This document shows positions 35,523-46,421 of a DNA stretch of 64,000 nucleotides, in pieces (within the stretch, counting starts at the first letter, position 1; each line of letters starts with the position of its first letter). Position numbers and translations under genes: made by a program. The DNA comes from Melastoma dodecandrum. Its lineage: Eukaryota > Streptophyta > Magnoliopsida > Myrtales > Melastomataceae. The notes under the pieces were generated by a model. That model worked only from the letters and a program-made list of their open reading frames with translations. It was not told the DNA's origin and did not search any database. The DNA is taken from positions 2,014,001-2,078,000 of the forward strand of contig JARUPY010000292.1 of NCBI GenBank assembly GCA_029817715.1. The letters run 5' to 3'.

Positions 35523-37142
35523 TCAGTTTTTGCCCGCCGGCGGCGTGGTCGCGGCGGGCACGTTCGCCGCCTGCTTCTCCGGGTTCTTGACCTGGCTGTA
35601 GGCGACGTTGGCGAAGGTGCCGATCACCGCCGGCCAGCTCGGCTTGCCGTATTGCGGGTCGTCGCGACCGACCTTGCAGAAGGCCGTCGTGAGGGCGTTG
35701 ACCACGTCGTCGTCCGTGGCTCCTGTCGAGGCGCCCTTGATCTGCGGCACCAGCCGGACCAGCGTCGGCACGAAGTCCTGCTGCTTCAGACCTTTGAGGG
35801 TGTCCTGCACACCGAGTTGATCGAAGGCGGCCTTCAGCTTGTCCTGCTCGATCTCCGCGCAGGGGGCCGTGCCGGCCAGCATGGTCTTGGTGGCGGCGCG
35901 CGCCTCGGAGGCCTTGTCGCCGGTGACCGGGGGCGCCTTGTTGCCCCAGGAATTGCGGATGTAGTCGGCGACGTTCTTCACCTCGACATCGGTCATCTGC
36001 TGGCCGATCGCCACCATCGGGGCGAGGCCGCTCTGGGCCGCAAGGCCACCATAGATCACCCGCAGGACCGTCTCGGGCCCGTCCGACATCACCGAGGTGT
36101 TGCCGGCCAGCGCCGGCACGGCCCCCTCGATGCCCTTGCCGTCGGGCTGGTGGCAGGAGGAGCAGTAGGTCAGATAGGTGGAGGCGCCCGTCGCGCCGGG
36201 GGAATCGAAGGATGCAAGATCCTTGGCCTTATAGGTCTGCTTGGCGGGGACCGTACGCAGGTAGGCGACCATGGCCTTCAGATCCTCCTCCTTCACCTTG
36301 GAGAGGGATTCCATGATGGTCTGGCGCATCGGCCCGGCGGCGACGCCCGGCCGGTCGCCCGGGGCGGTGCCGGTCTTGAGGTAGGTCACCACCTGCTCGT
36401 CGGTCCAGGCGCCGATGCCCTGGTGGCCGTCCGGGGTGATGTTGGGGGCGTACCAGCCGTCGATCACGCCGCCGCCGAACCGGCCCGCGAAGCTCGAATT
36501 GCCCACGAGCTTGTTCTCGTTGTGGCACATGGCGCAGTGGCCGAGCCCCTCGACGAGGTAGGCGCCGCGGTTCACCTCGGCGCTGGCATTCGGGTCGGGC
36601 TTGAAGCGCTCGTCCGTGAAGAACGCCGTCCGCCACGTCACCAGCGCCGTGCGGACGCTGAACGGGAACGGGATCTGGCTCTCCTGGCGCTTCTCGTTCA
36701 CCGCCGGGACCGATTGCAGGTAGGCCCAGATCGCCTTGGTGTCGTCGTCGGTGACCTTGGTGAACCAGCCGAACGGGAAGGCCGGGTAGAGGTAGCCGAC
36801 GTTCTTGCTGTAACCGTGCCGGAACGCCTTATCAAAATCCGCGTAGCTCCAGTTGCCGAGCCCGGTCTCCTTGTCGGGGGTGAGGTTCGGGGTCATGATC
36901 ACGCCGAAGGGCATGTTCAGGGCGTAGTTACCGGCGAGATACTTGCCGCCGGGCGCCGTGTGGCACGCCGCGCAATCGCCCATGGTAACGAGGTACTTGC
37001 CGCGCTCGATCGGGTCGGACGACCCGTCCTGCGCCAGCGCCGGGCCGGCCAGGAACAGGCTCGCCAAAAGGGGGCCTCCGAGGCGTGGGCCGGAGGCCCA
37101 GCCGCGCGGGAGGGCGTTCGGGCGCTCGGTCATGCGCGACAT
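35523..37142 (-). CDS. Tri-haem cytochrome c, membrane-dehydrogenase subunit type
   Basis: A 539-residue protein with SD GGGAGG five bases before ATG. The signal peptide ends PALAQ. Three CxxCH motifs (CAACH near residue 57, CAMCH, CSSCH) mark three cytochrome c domains with Met ligands, as in the cytochrome subunits of PQQ alcohol or gluconate dehydrogenases. The C-terminal 130 residues are an extra domain with no haem motif. No dehydrogenase gene is adjacent. It lies 35 bases beyond the end of the tspO-linked membrane gene of the photosynthesis operon on the same strand, so it could be cotranscribed. A role in donating or accepting periplasmic electrons is inference. Confidence 0.82.
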   Translation of the reverse strand: MSRMTERPNALPRGWASGPRLGGPLLASLFLAGPALAQDGSSDPIERGKYLVTMGDCAACHTAPGGKYLAGNYALNMPFGVIMTPNLTPDKETGLGNWSYADFDKAFRHGYSKNVGYLYPAFPFGWFTKVTDDDTKAIWAYLQSVPAVNEKRQESQIPFPFSVRTALVTWRTAFFTDERFKPDPNASAEVNRGAYLVEGLGHCAMCHNENKLVGNSSFAGRFGGGVIDGWYAPNITPDGHQGIGAWTDEQVVTYLKTGTAPGDRPGVAAGPMRQTIMESLSKVKEEDLKAMVAYLRTVPAKQTYKAKDLASFDSPGATGASTYLTYCSSCHQPDGKGIEGAVPALAGNTSVMSDGPETVLRVIYGGLAAQSGLAPMVAIGQQMTDVEVKNVADYIRNSWGNKAPPVTGDKASEARAATKTMLAGTAPCAEIEQDKLKAAFDQLGVQDTLKGLKQQDFVPTLVRLVPQIKGASTGATDDDVVNALTTAFCKVGRDDPQYGKPSWPAVIGTFANVAYSQVKNPEKQAANVPAATTPPAGKN

Positions 37143-37177
37143 GGCAACCTCCCAGGGCGACTTTGGAGATCTTACAA

Positions 37178-37522
37178 TTAGCTGACGCGCGTGAACGCGG
37201 CCGTTTGCGGCGTTGTTCCGGTTTGGGCTGGCGTGCGGCGTTGTGCCGTGGCCGCCCGGAACCGCAGTCCAAGATCGGCCAGATGGGCGATGAGACCGGC
37301 GAGCATCCACCCGGCGACCGGAATCCAGCCGGCCCCGACGAGGGCCGCCCGCAGGGCCAGCATCAGCGCAGCCCCGGCGGCGAGATTGACCAGCAGGGAC
37401 GGCAGCGGCAGCCCGCTCCGGCGGCCGAGCCGAGCCAGGACCAGCGCCTCGCCGGCGACGAGCAGCAGGATCGCGTCGATGATCCGGCCGGAGGCGAAGG
37501 CGGCGTCCAGCAGCGCCTCCAT
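37178..37522 (-). CDS. Small polytopic membrane protein downstream of tspO
   Basis: A 114-residue protein whose ATG shares the A of the tspO stop (TGATG), so the two are translationally coupled. It has three to four hydrophobic segments (IIDAILLLVAGEALVLARLG, LVNLAAGAALMLALRAALVG, VAGWMLAGLIAHLADLGLRF). I recognise no named family. Position at the end of the bchG-bchP-tspO operon suggests a role with tetrapyrrole or photosynthetic membrane proteins, but only by context. Confidence 0.7.
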   Translation of the reverse strand: MEALLDAAFASGRIIDAILLLVAGEALVLARLGRRSGLPLPSLLVNLAAGAALMLALRAALVGAGWIPVAGWMLAGLIAHLADLGLRFRAATAQRRTPAQTGTTPQTAAFTRVS

Positions 37523-38019
37523 CACGCCGGCTCCCCGAAGGGCGCGTTGAGGCGGACGATCCGCAGGTTGAGGCAGGCGGCGACGCTGACCCAGGCCAGA
37601 TAGGGCAGGTTGAGGAGTCCCGCCGCAGGGCTGACGCGGCCGGTGACCAGCACCAGCACGGCGATCGACAGCCACAGGGCGGTGACTTCGGCAAGCGCCC
37701 AGTCGGGCCGGCGGAACTGGAAGAACAGGACGCTCCAGGCGATGTTGAGCAGCCCGTTCACCGCGTAGGCCGCGAGCAGCACACCCCGTGCGGCCGGATC
37801 CGGATCGGCGTTCCAGGTGAGCACGCCCGCGGTGGTGGTCAGCGCGAAGATCACCGCCCAGACCGGCCCGAAGGCCCAGTCCGGCGGCTTCCAGGCCGGG
37901 ACGCGCAGGCGCCGGTACCACGCATCCGTCCGGGTCGCGAGGCCGCCGGCCAGGGCCACCAGCACGGCCGCGATGGCCGCGACGGCGGGCGGTCCCCAGC
38001 CTGAGCCGAGGAGCGTCAT
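37522..38019 (-). CDS. tspO: TspO/MBR family tetrapyrrole-binding membrane protein
   Basis: A 165-residue protein with five membrane helices. Signature residues are WYRRLRVPAWKPPDWAFGPV, then TWNADPD, NIAWSVLFFQFRRPDWALAE and LLNLPYLAWVSVAACLNLRI. TspO (CrtK) proteins bind porphyrins and in phototrophs tune photosynthesis-gene expression in response to oxygen. Its start overlaps the bchP stop by ATGA. Confidence 0.92.
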   Translation of the reverse strand: MTLLGSGWGPPAVAAIAAVLVALAGGLATRTDAWYRRLRVPAWKPPDWAFGPVWAVIFALTTTAGVLTWNADPDPAARGVLLAAYAVNGLLNIAWSVLFFQFRRPDWALAEVTALWLSIAVLVLVTGRVSPAAGLLNLPYLAWVSVAACLNLRIVRLNAPFGEPA

Positions 38020-39242
38020 GGCGAGACCCAGCGGAACAGGTGGGCGAGGTCCTTGAAGAAGATCCGCGCGTGGGCGGCGGGCTTGGCCCGGACCAGCTCC
38101 TTGTTCATGTAGCTGTCCCAGGTGAGCTGCTGGACGTCCTTGTCCCGGCAGATCGAGACGAAGCGCTCGCGCAACCCGTCGCTGCGGTACCAGACCCACT
38201 GCATCATCCCGAGGATCCAGAACACGCGCCCGTGGAGCTTCATGAACGCCTTCCGCGCTTGCGCGAGCGCCCGGGCCTCACCGGTCTTCAGGAAGGCGGC
38301 GGCCGCCTCGGCGGACAGGCGCCCGCCCAGCATGGCGTAGTAGATGCCCTCGCCGGAGGCCGGCGCGACGACGCCCGCGGCGTCGCCGGCGAGCAGCACG
38401 TCGCGGCCGTTGTCCCAGCGCTTCAGCGGCTTGAGCGGCAGCGGCGCACCCTCCCGGCGGATGGTCTCGGCCCCGTCGAGGCCCGTGGCGGCACGTAGCG
38501 AGCGGATCGAGGAGCGCAGCGAGAACCCCTTCTGCGCGCTGCCGGTGCCGATGCTGAGCGTGTCCCCGTGCGGGAAGATCCAGCTGTAGAAGTCGGGCGA
38601 GTGGCGGCCCTGGTAGTAGACGTCGCAGCGGGTCGCCTCGACCGACTCGGCCCCGGAGGCGCCCGCCTCCGGCACCCGGAGGATCTCGTGATAGGCGAAG
38701 ACCTGCCGCATCTTGGCGTGGCCCGGCACCTCGGCTCGGCCGACGGGCGAGCAGGCGCCGTCGGCCCCGATGACGAGGCGCGCCCGGACGGCGTGGCGGG
38801 CGAGGTCGCCCCCCGCGCCGGTGGTGAAGTGGACGCGCGGCGGCCCGTCATCCGGCCGGGTGATCCGGTCGAAGGCGGCCTCGCGGAGGTCGGCGCCGGC
38901 CTGCGCCGCACGATCCCGCAGCCACGGGTCGAACGCCTCGCGGTCGACCATGCCGACGAAGCCTTCGCCCACCGGCATGTCGACGGCCTTGCCGCTCGGC
39001 GCCACCATCCGGGCGGACCGGATCTTGGCGACGAGGAGCGAATCGGGGATCGCGAAGTCGCGGATCAGCCGGGGCGGGATCGCGCCGCCGCAGGGCTTGA
39101 TCCGGCCGGGCTTGTCGAGGAGCAGCACCGTATGGCCGGCCCGGGCGAGGTCGGTCGCCGCCGTCGCGCCGGCAGGGCCGCCGCCGACCACCACGACGTC
39201 GTAGGTCTGCGCGTCGCATTGGTCATCATCCGACCGAGCCAT
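38016..39242 (-). CDS. bchP: Geranylgeranyl reductase
   Basis: A 408-residue FAD-dependent enzyme. The N-terminal GxGxxG (YDVVVVGGGPAGATAATDLA) is followed by IKPCGGAIPPRLIRDF, the second FAD motif VLLAGDAAGVVAPASGEGIY, and a C-terminal motif near WILGMMQWVWYRSDGLRERF. It reduces the geranylgeranyl tail of bacteriochlorophyll (or geranylgeranyl-PP) to phytyl. It sits between the PucC-like gene and tspO. Confidence 0.95.
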   Translation of the reverse strand: MARSDDDQCDAQTYDVVVVGGGPAGATAATDLARAGHTVLLLDKPGRIKPCGGAIPPRLIRDFAIPDSLLVAKIRSARMVAPSGKAVDMPVGEGFVGMVDREAFDPWLRDRAAQAGADLREAAFDRITRPDDGPPRVHFTTGAGGDLARHAVRARLVIGADGACSPVGRAEVPGHAKMRQVFAYHEILRVPEAGASGAESVEATRCDVYYQGRHSPDFYSWIFPHGDTLSIGTGSAQKGFSLRSSIRSLRAATGLDGAETIRREGAPLPLKPLKRWDNGRDVLLAGDAAGVVAPASGEGIYYAMLGGRLSAEAAAAFLKTGEARALAQARKAFMKLHGRVFWILGMMQWVWYRSDGLRERFVSICRDKDVQQLTWDSYMNKELVRAKPAAHARIFFKDLAHLFRWVSP

Positions 39243-39246
39243 GGCC

Positions 39247-40578
39247 TCACCTCGCGCTGAACGCAGGATCGAGCGACACCGCTTCCGGCGCCGGAGCGGA
39301 GTCGAGCCGCGCCGCCAGGGCGACCGCGACGAGGAACAGGACGCCTTCCGCGGCGAACACCGCTGCGTAGGCCTCGACCGGCTCAGGCCTGATGAGCCGC
39401 ACGGCATCCACCGCCACCGCGCCGAGGAAGCCGCCAGCCCCGAAGGCGATGCCCTGCGCGGCCCCCCAGACGCCCATGCGGGTGCCGCGCTCCCGCGCGT
39501 CGCCGCGTCCGGCGAGCGCCATCATCGAGCCGATGGCAGCCACCGCGTAGGCGCCGTTGGCCACGCCGAGGGCGAAAACCGTCCCGCGCAACGGGACGTC
39601 AGCGCCGGAGGCCGCGCCGCTCGCCAGGGCGAACAGGGCCGCCGCCGAGCCGGCGCAGCCGATCCCGATCCAGAGCCGCAGGGAGGCGAGGGCGGTTCCG
39701 CGGCCGACGAGCGTCACCGCCGCCACCAGCAGCATGCCGGCGAGCACCCCGCCATGCTGGAGGCCGGCGAGCTTGGTGGTGGCGCCGGGGCTCATCGCGA
39801 AGACGAGGCCGGCATAGGGCTCCAGGATCAGCTCCTGGGCGCTGTAGGCCAGCATCGAGACGAAGACGAAGATCGTGAAGGTCCGGGCTTCGGGATCGGC
39901 GAGCACCTGCGCCAGCCCGGTGAGGAACGGACGGCGCGCCTCTCCGGCCTCGGGGGCGCGGACCGGCAGGCAGCGCTCGATGCCGGCCACCGCCAGCGCC
40001 GCCACGCCGAAGGCGATGAGCGAGACCGTGCCCGACACCGCCACGAGCCGCAGCCCGGAGAACGGGTCGAGGAAATGGCCGGCGAGCGGGGCCGTGACGG
40101 CGAAGCCCACGATCATCATCACCCAGACGATGGTGGCGGCCGCCCCCCGCCGGGCCGGGGCGACGCCCCCCGACAACAGGACGAGGAGCGAGGTGCCGGC
40201 CGCGCCGACGCCCATCCCGACGCCCAGGAACGACAGGGCGGCGAGCCCCAGCCCGAGGGCGAGGTGCGTAGCGGCGAGCGCCGTGCCGCAGGCGGCTCCG
40301 AATCCACCGAGGCAGAGCGCCGCCATGCCGCCGACGATCCAGGGGGTGCGCCGGCCGCTCCGGTCGGAGCCGTAGCCCCAGCGCGGGCGCAGCACCTGCA
40401 CGGCGTAGTGCAGGGCGACCAGCAGCCCCGGCACGAAGGCGGGCAGCGCCAGCTCCACCACCATCACGCGGTTGAGGGTGGCGGTCATCAGCACGACGAC
40501 ACTGCCGAGCGCCGTCTGAACGAGGCCCAGGCGGACAATCTGCGGCCAGGAGAGGCCGCTCTCCGAATCCGACGCCAT
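39247..40578 (-). CDS. PucC/BCD family transporter (orf428/bch2)
   Basis: A 443-residue protein of 12 membrane helices. It opens SWPQIVRLGLVQTALGSVVV and carries MTATLNRVMVVELALPAFV, WGYGSDRSGRRTPWI and LILEPYAGLVFAMSPGATT, the signature of the bacteriochlorophyll-delivery (BCD) branch that includes PucC and LhaA. Its start shares one base with the bchG stop (TGATG) and bchP follows after 4 bases. It probably helps insert or hand over bacteriochlorophyll for light-harvesting assembly. Confidence 0.9.
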   Translation of the reverse strand: MASDSESGLSWPQIVRLGLVQTALGSVVVLMTATLNRVMVVELALPAFVPGLLVALHYAVQVLRPRWGYGSDRSGRRTPWIVGGMAALCLGGFGAACGTALAATHLALGLGLAALSFLGVGMGVGAAGTSLLVLLSGGVAPARRGAAATIVWVMMIVGFAVTAPLAGHFLDPFSGLRLVAVSGTVSLIAFGVAALAVAGIERCLPVRAPEAGEARRPFLTGLAQVLADPEARTFTIFVFVSMLAYSAQELILEPYAGLVFAMSPGATTKLAGLQHGGVLAGMLLVAAVTLVGRGTALASLRLWIGIGCAGSAAALFALASGAASGADVPLRGTVFALGVANGAYAVAAIGSMMALAGRGDARERGTRMGVWGAAQGIAFGAGGFLGAVAVDAVRLIRPEPVEAYAAVFAAEGVLFLVAVALAARLDSAPAPEAVSLDPAFSAR

Positions 40579-41462
40579 CACGCCCCTCCCACCAGCGGCC
40601 GCAGCGCGAAGGCAGCGACCAGCATGCCGAGGACGTAGAGGGTGGTGCCGGTGCCGTTGTACCACGCCGCCCGGTCCCGGGGGTTCTCGAGGAACCGCAC
40701 CATCAGGGCGACCTGCCCGGCGAGGAGCGCCGCCACGAGGCCGGCGTGCCAGTACCGCTCCCAGCCGACGAGCAGGCCGATCACCGCCACCTGCGGCAGG
40801 GCCATGACCAGGCAGGCGAAGCGCGCGGCGCGATCGGAGCCCATCTGCACCGGCAGGGACTGCAGGCCCATGCGCCGGTCGCCCTCCACCGACTTGAAAT
40901 CGTTGAGCGTCATGATGCCATGGGCGCCGGCCGCGTAGAGGAGGGCGACGACCAGCACCCGCCGGTCGGGCAGGGCGGCGGCCATCACGGCGGCGCCGGT
41001 GAACCAGGGCAGGCCCTCGTAGCAGAGCGCCACCGCGGCATTGCCCCACCAGCCGTTCCGCTTGAGGCGCACGGGCGGCGCCGAGTAGATCCAGGCCAGC
41101 ACCAGCCCGAACAGGGCGGCCCCGAGGATCCAGGGCCCGAGGGCGGCGGCCACCGCCAGCGACAGCCCGGTCCAAGCGAAGGCGAGATAGAGGCCCCAGC
41201 GGCCGGGGATGCGCCCGGACGGGATCGGTCGGTTCGGCTCGTTGATCGCGTCGACGTGCCGGTCGAACCAATCGTTCGCAGCCTGGCTGGTGGCGCAGAC
41301 GAGCGGGCCGGCCAGCAGGATACCGGTCGCGATCACCGGCCACTGGCCGTGCGCGGACTGCCCCGACGAGATCACGCCGCAGGCGAACGCCCACATCGGC
41401 GCGAACCACGTGATCGGCTTCAGCAGCTCGATGACTGCGCTCGGGGCGGGCGTGGCGGCCAT
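40578..41462 (-). CDS. bchG: Bacteriochlorophyll synthase (esterifying prenyltransferase)
   Basis: A 294-residue UbiA-family enzyme with eight or nine membrane helices. The first Asp-rich motif is NDWFDRHVDAINEPNRPIPS and the second NDFKSVEGDRRMGLQSLPVQ, both diagnostic of BchG/ChlG. It attaches phytyl or geranylgeranyl to bacteriochlorophyllide a. It is the first gene of the minus-strand operon. A PpsR-type box with an overlapping -35 lies 29 bases upstream, and the predicted -10 is so close that the mRNA may have no leader. Confidence 0.96.
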   Translation of the reverse strand: MAATPAPSAVIELLKPITWFAPMWAFACGVISSGQSAHGQWPVIATGILLAGPLVCATSQAANDWFDRHVDAINEPNRPIPSGRIPGRWGLYLAFAWTGLSLAVAAALGPWILGAALFGLVLAWIYSAPPVRLKRNGWWGNAAVALCYEGLPWFTGAAVMAAALPDRRVLVVALLYAAGAHGIMTLNDFKSVEGDRRMGLQSLPVQMGSDRAARFACLVMALPQVAVIGLLVGWERYWHAGLVAALLAGQVALMVRFLENPRDRAAWYNGTGTTLYVLGMLVAAFALRPLVGGA

Positions 41463-41468
41463 ACGAGG

Positions 41469-41508
41469 AGGCTACCGGGGCCGCCGGAAGTGTCAAGTCA
41501 GATTTACA
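41469..41508 (-). promoter_or_regulatory. bchG promoter with PpsR-type box
   Basis: TGT-N12-ACA occurs at 41491-41508 (a perfect match to the PpsR/CrtJ consensus). On the minus strand its last three bases end the -35 TTGACA. Sixteen bases further is TAGCCT (41469-41474) as a weak -10. The next likely start of transcription falls at or beside the bchG ATG. Oxygen- and light-dependent repression by PpsR is inferred. Confidence 0.65.
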
Positions 41509-41954
41509 CCGACCGGTGGACTGCCCGCCCCCATCGTCGAATGAATACAGTCCCAGGACGAAAATACATAATCCCGCTCGCGCCCGCGATGCGCATGCAG
41601 AGCCAAGCGAAGCGCCGGCGCCCCGCGATTGGCGCGCCGTTCCAGGCGACGCATTCGCCGACGAAGGGCCTGCGGCGGCCGCTCCAGGTCGACGCACCGC
41701 CGCCGCGTGACACCGACATCCCGGAGCCGCCGAGCGGAGACTGAGAGCCTGACCAACCGACCTGCGAGAGCGTGATGCCGGCCCTGGTTCCGGACGGTCC
41801 GCCTCGGGCATGCCCCTTCGGCCCCACCCTCGCCAGCCGCGCGATCCGCCGCAGGCGAAGCGAGGCTACCGACGCATGCGAAACTCAGCGTGTGAGCCGA
41901 GCCCATCGCGCACCGCCGGCTGTAGACGGCGGCATCGCCCAGCCCGAGCCTCGA
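41509..41954. other. Spacer between bchG promoter and ppsR
   Basis: About 450 bases with no convincing gene on either strand. One short AT-rich patch near 41560-41580 (AAAATACATAATCCC) is the only compositional change. Confidence 0.4.
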
Positions 41955-43400
41955 TCAGGCTTCCTCGGCCTGCCCGTCCAGATCGCCGACGCCGTAGCGG
42001 CGCATCTTGGCGTAGAGGCCCTGCCGGCTGAGACCCAGCATCTCCGCGGCCGAGGCCCGGTTGTCGCGGGTGATCCGCAGGGCCGCCTCGATACACAACT
42101 TCTCGATCAGGTCGGTCGTCTCGCGCACCAGCGTCTTCATCGAGACCCGGCCGACCAGTTCGGCCATCTGTTCCACCGAGCGCGGCACCTCGCGCCCGCC
42201 GCCGAACCGGCCCTCGGGGATCCGGCGCGGGGCCGGGCGGATCGCGAAGCCAAGGCAAGGGCGGGCGCCCGCCACCGAGACGGCGGCGACCTCCACGTCC
42301 TCCAGGCCACCATAGGCGCCGCGGACGACGGTCGCGAAGCGCCGCACGGCGCCGTGATCGGCGAGCGTCGCGAACAGGGCCTGCGCCTCGGTCTCGTCGC
42401 GGCCGAGCCAATGGTCCAGGGTGCGCCCGCGGACCTGCCCTTCGGTGGCGAGCTGGGCCAGTTCCAGGAAGGCGGCGTTGGCGATCAGGACCCGCCGGCT
42501 CGAATCGGTGACCACGAACCCTTCGGGCATCGCCTCGATCACCGCCTGGGTCGGCACGTCCTGGCCGGGGCCGGTCTCGGCCGCCGCCGGATCGGCCACG
42601 AGGCGCATCAGCGCGCTGGCGCCGCCCTCGCCCCGGAACAGCGAGACCGAGACGCTGACCTCACCGCGCCCATGCTGCAGGGTGGCCCGGATCTCCCCGG
42701 CCTGCCCGGTCGCCCGCAGGGCGGCGAACTGCGCCTCCAGGGCGCGCGTGCTGCCGGCATCGAACAACTCGACCACGTCCTGGCCGGCGATCCGCTTGGC
42801 CGGGCGCCCGAGGAGCCGTGCGGCCGCCGGATTCGCCTCGGCCACCCGCCTGGTCCCGGCATCGACCACCAGAACCGGCTCGCCGGAGATCTGGAACAGG
42901 AGCCGGTAGCGGGTCTCGACGGTGCGCAGGCGCTCGTAGTCGCGCTCGAGCGCCTGCTGGGTCTCCATCAGCCGGCGCTGGAGGGCGGCCACCGCCCGCA
43001 TGTCGCGCCCGAGCACGAGGATCGGCCCGCCCTCGGCCGGGCGGATCGAGGCGTAACGGATTGGCAGGTCGATCCCGCTGGGCGAGGGGTGGTTGACCTG
43101 ACGCCAGCGGGTCATGCCCTCCGCCTTGGCGTCGCGCAGCAGGGCGTCGACCTTCGGCCGGCTCTCCACCGTGACGGTATCGACCCAGCGACGCCCCAGC
43201 CAGCCGGGGATGTTCTCCGCCTGCAGGTCGGCGCCGATCGACGCGTCCCGAATCACACCTTCGGCATCGATCACCAGCGACAGATCGGCCGATGCCGCAA
43301 CGATGCGTCCGACCGCCTCGCCGTCGAGATGGCCGGCCACCTGCTGCAGGGCCGCGGGCGGCAGCTGCTGGGTGGGGCTGTGCTGGGGCGTCACGGTCAC
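41955..43400 (-). CDS. ppsR: PpsR/CrtJ repressor of photosynthesis genes
   Basis: Up to 481 residues from GTG; a GTG two codons later is also possible and no SD is clear. Three PAS domains are readable (about 25-140, 165-270, 280-380) with a coiled Q-linker between the first two. The C-terminal Fis-type HTH is LCIEAALRITRDNRASAAEM then LGLSRQGLYAKMRRYGV. Only two Cys are present: C382 and C436, the latter in the HTH and matching CrtJ C420. No Cys is found near 250, so the disulfide of the Rhodobacter proteins cannot form. It represses bch genes under oxygen. Confidence 0.95.
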   Translation of the reverse strand: MTVTPQHSPTQQLPPAALQQVAGHLDGEAVGRIVAASADLSLVIDAEGVIRDASIGADLQAENIPGWLGRRWVDTVTVESRPKVDALLRDAKAEGMTRWRQVNHPSPSGIDLPIRYASIRPAEGGPILVLGRDMRAVAALQRRLMETQQALERDYERLRTVETRYRLLFQISGEPVLVVDAGTRRVAEANPAAARLLGRPAKRIAGQDVVELFDAGSTRALEAQFAALRATGQAGEIRATLQHGRGEVSVSVSLFRGEGGASALMRLVADPAAAETGPGQDVPTQAVIEAMPEGFVVTDSSRRVLIANAAFLELAQLATEGQVRGRTLDHWLGRDETEAQALFATLADHGAVRRFATVVRGAYGGLEDVEVAAVSVAGARPCLGFAIRPAPRRIPEGRFGGGREVPRSVEQMAELVGRVSMKTLVRETTDLIEKLCIEAALRITRDNRASAAEMLGLSRQGLYAKMRRYGVGDLDGQAEEA

Positions 43401-43405
43401 CGCAA

Positions 43406-43423
43406 TGTGATGTTCGGGTTACA
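43406..43423 (-). promoter_or_regulatory. PpsR-type box just before ppsR
   Basis: TGT-N12-ACA is exact and ends 5 bases upstream of the ppsR start, in the 29-base gap after ppaA. It may let PpsR block its own expression from the ppaA-ppsR transcript. One copy only. Confidence 0.5.
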
Positions 43424-43429
43424 ACCCTT

Positions 43430-44323
43430 TCAGCAGGCCAACGCCTGTCTGTCCAGCAAAGCTTCCGCCGCGGCGGGCGCAAGGCACGCATCGAGGGCGC
43501 AGGCGTCGGCTCCGACGATACCGGCCTCGCCGCCGTGGCGCGCGAAATAGGGACCTCCGACCAGCACGCGGACCGCCGGATTGCGGGAGGCGCGCCGGAC
43601 CTCCGCCACCGTCGCCGAGAGGACGGGCAGGAAGAGGTCACAGGAAAGCGACAGGCCGACCACGTCGAACCAGTCGGTCGCCAGCAGGGCGAGGGGATCG
43701 AGGCCGGGCGCCGGCACCACCGTGGTGACGTCCCAGCCGGCCTCCCGGAAGAAGCTCGCCACGATCGAGAGGCCGAATCGGTGTGTCTCGCCGGGGCAGG
43801 GGAGCAGCAGCACGCTGCGACCGTTGGCGGGGACCGATTCGCTCTCCAACTCGAGACAGAGATGCCGGCTGATCGCCTGGAGCCGTCCGAGGGCCTCGGT
43901 CACGGCCAGGAAATCGCAGGCATCCTCCTCCCACAGGGCGCCGAGATGCCGGGCCGCCGGGGCGAGCAGGTCGAGGAGCAGGCGCGCCAGCGGCAGGCCG
44001 CCGTCCCGCAGGGCATCCACCTGAGCATCGAGATCCACCGGACCGGGGGCGAGGAGAAGGGCGCTGAACGCCGCGATCTCCTGCGGGCTCAAGCCGCGCT
44101 CGCGACGCCCGCGCCGCCCGACCGCGGGACGGTGGGCCAGCATCAGCCGGGGCAGGATCTCGCCCTCGATCACGCGGGCGAGGGCGTCGGGCAGCGGCGG
44201 CTGCGGATCGGGCCAGGCCAGCGTCGCGTCGCGGAAGACGGGCGCCGCTTCACCCGCGGGCCCGCAGCCCGCGGAGGGCAGACCATATTCCAGACGCTCG
44301 CCGAAATGCCTCCAGTGTCCCAT
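43430..44323 (-). CDS. ppaA: PpaA/AerR B12-binding antirepressor
   Basis: A 297-residue protein from the ATG behind AGGGAGG (6-base spacing). The N-terminal part holds RRERGLSPQEIAAFSALLLA. The helical cap region is LGALWEEDACDFLAVTEALG and the cobalamin fold has the axial-His loop PGETHRFGLSIVASFFREAG, then VVGLSLSCDLFLPVL and VRVLVGGPYFARHG. AerR/PpaA binds B12 and, depending on light, relieves PpsR repression. It is transcribed directly upstream of ppsR. Confidence 0.93.
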   Translation of the reverse strand: MGHWRHFGERLEYGLPSAGCGPAGEAAPVFRDATLAWPDPQPPLPDALARVIEGEILPRLMLAHRPAVGRRGRRERGLSPQEIAAFSALLLAPGPVDLDAQVDALRDGGLPLARLLLDLLAPAARHLGALWEEDACDFLAVTEALGRLQAISRHLCLELESESVPANGRSVLLLPCPGETHRFGLSIVASFFREAGWDVTTVVPAPGLDPLALLATDWFDVVGLSLSCDLFLPVLSATVAEVRRASRNPAVRVLVGGPYFARHGGEAGIVGADACALDACLAPAAAEALLDRQALAC

Positions 44324-46417
<2,094 letters not shown>

Positions 46418-46421
46418 CGCC

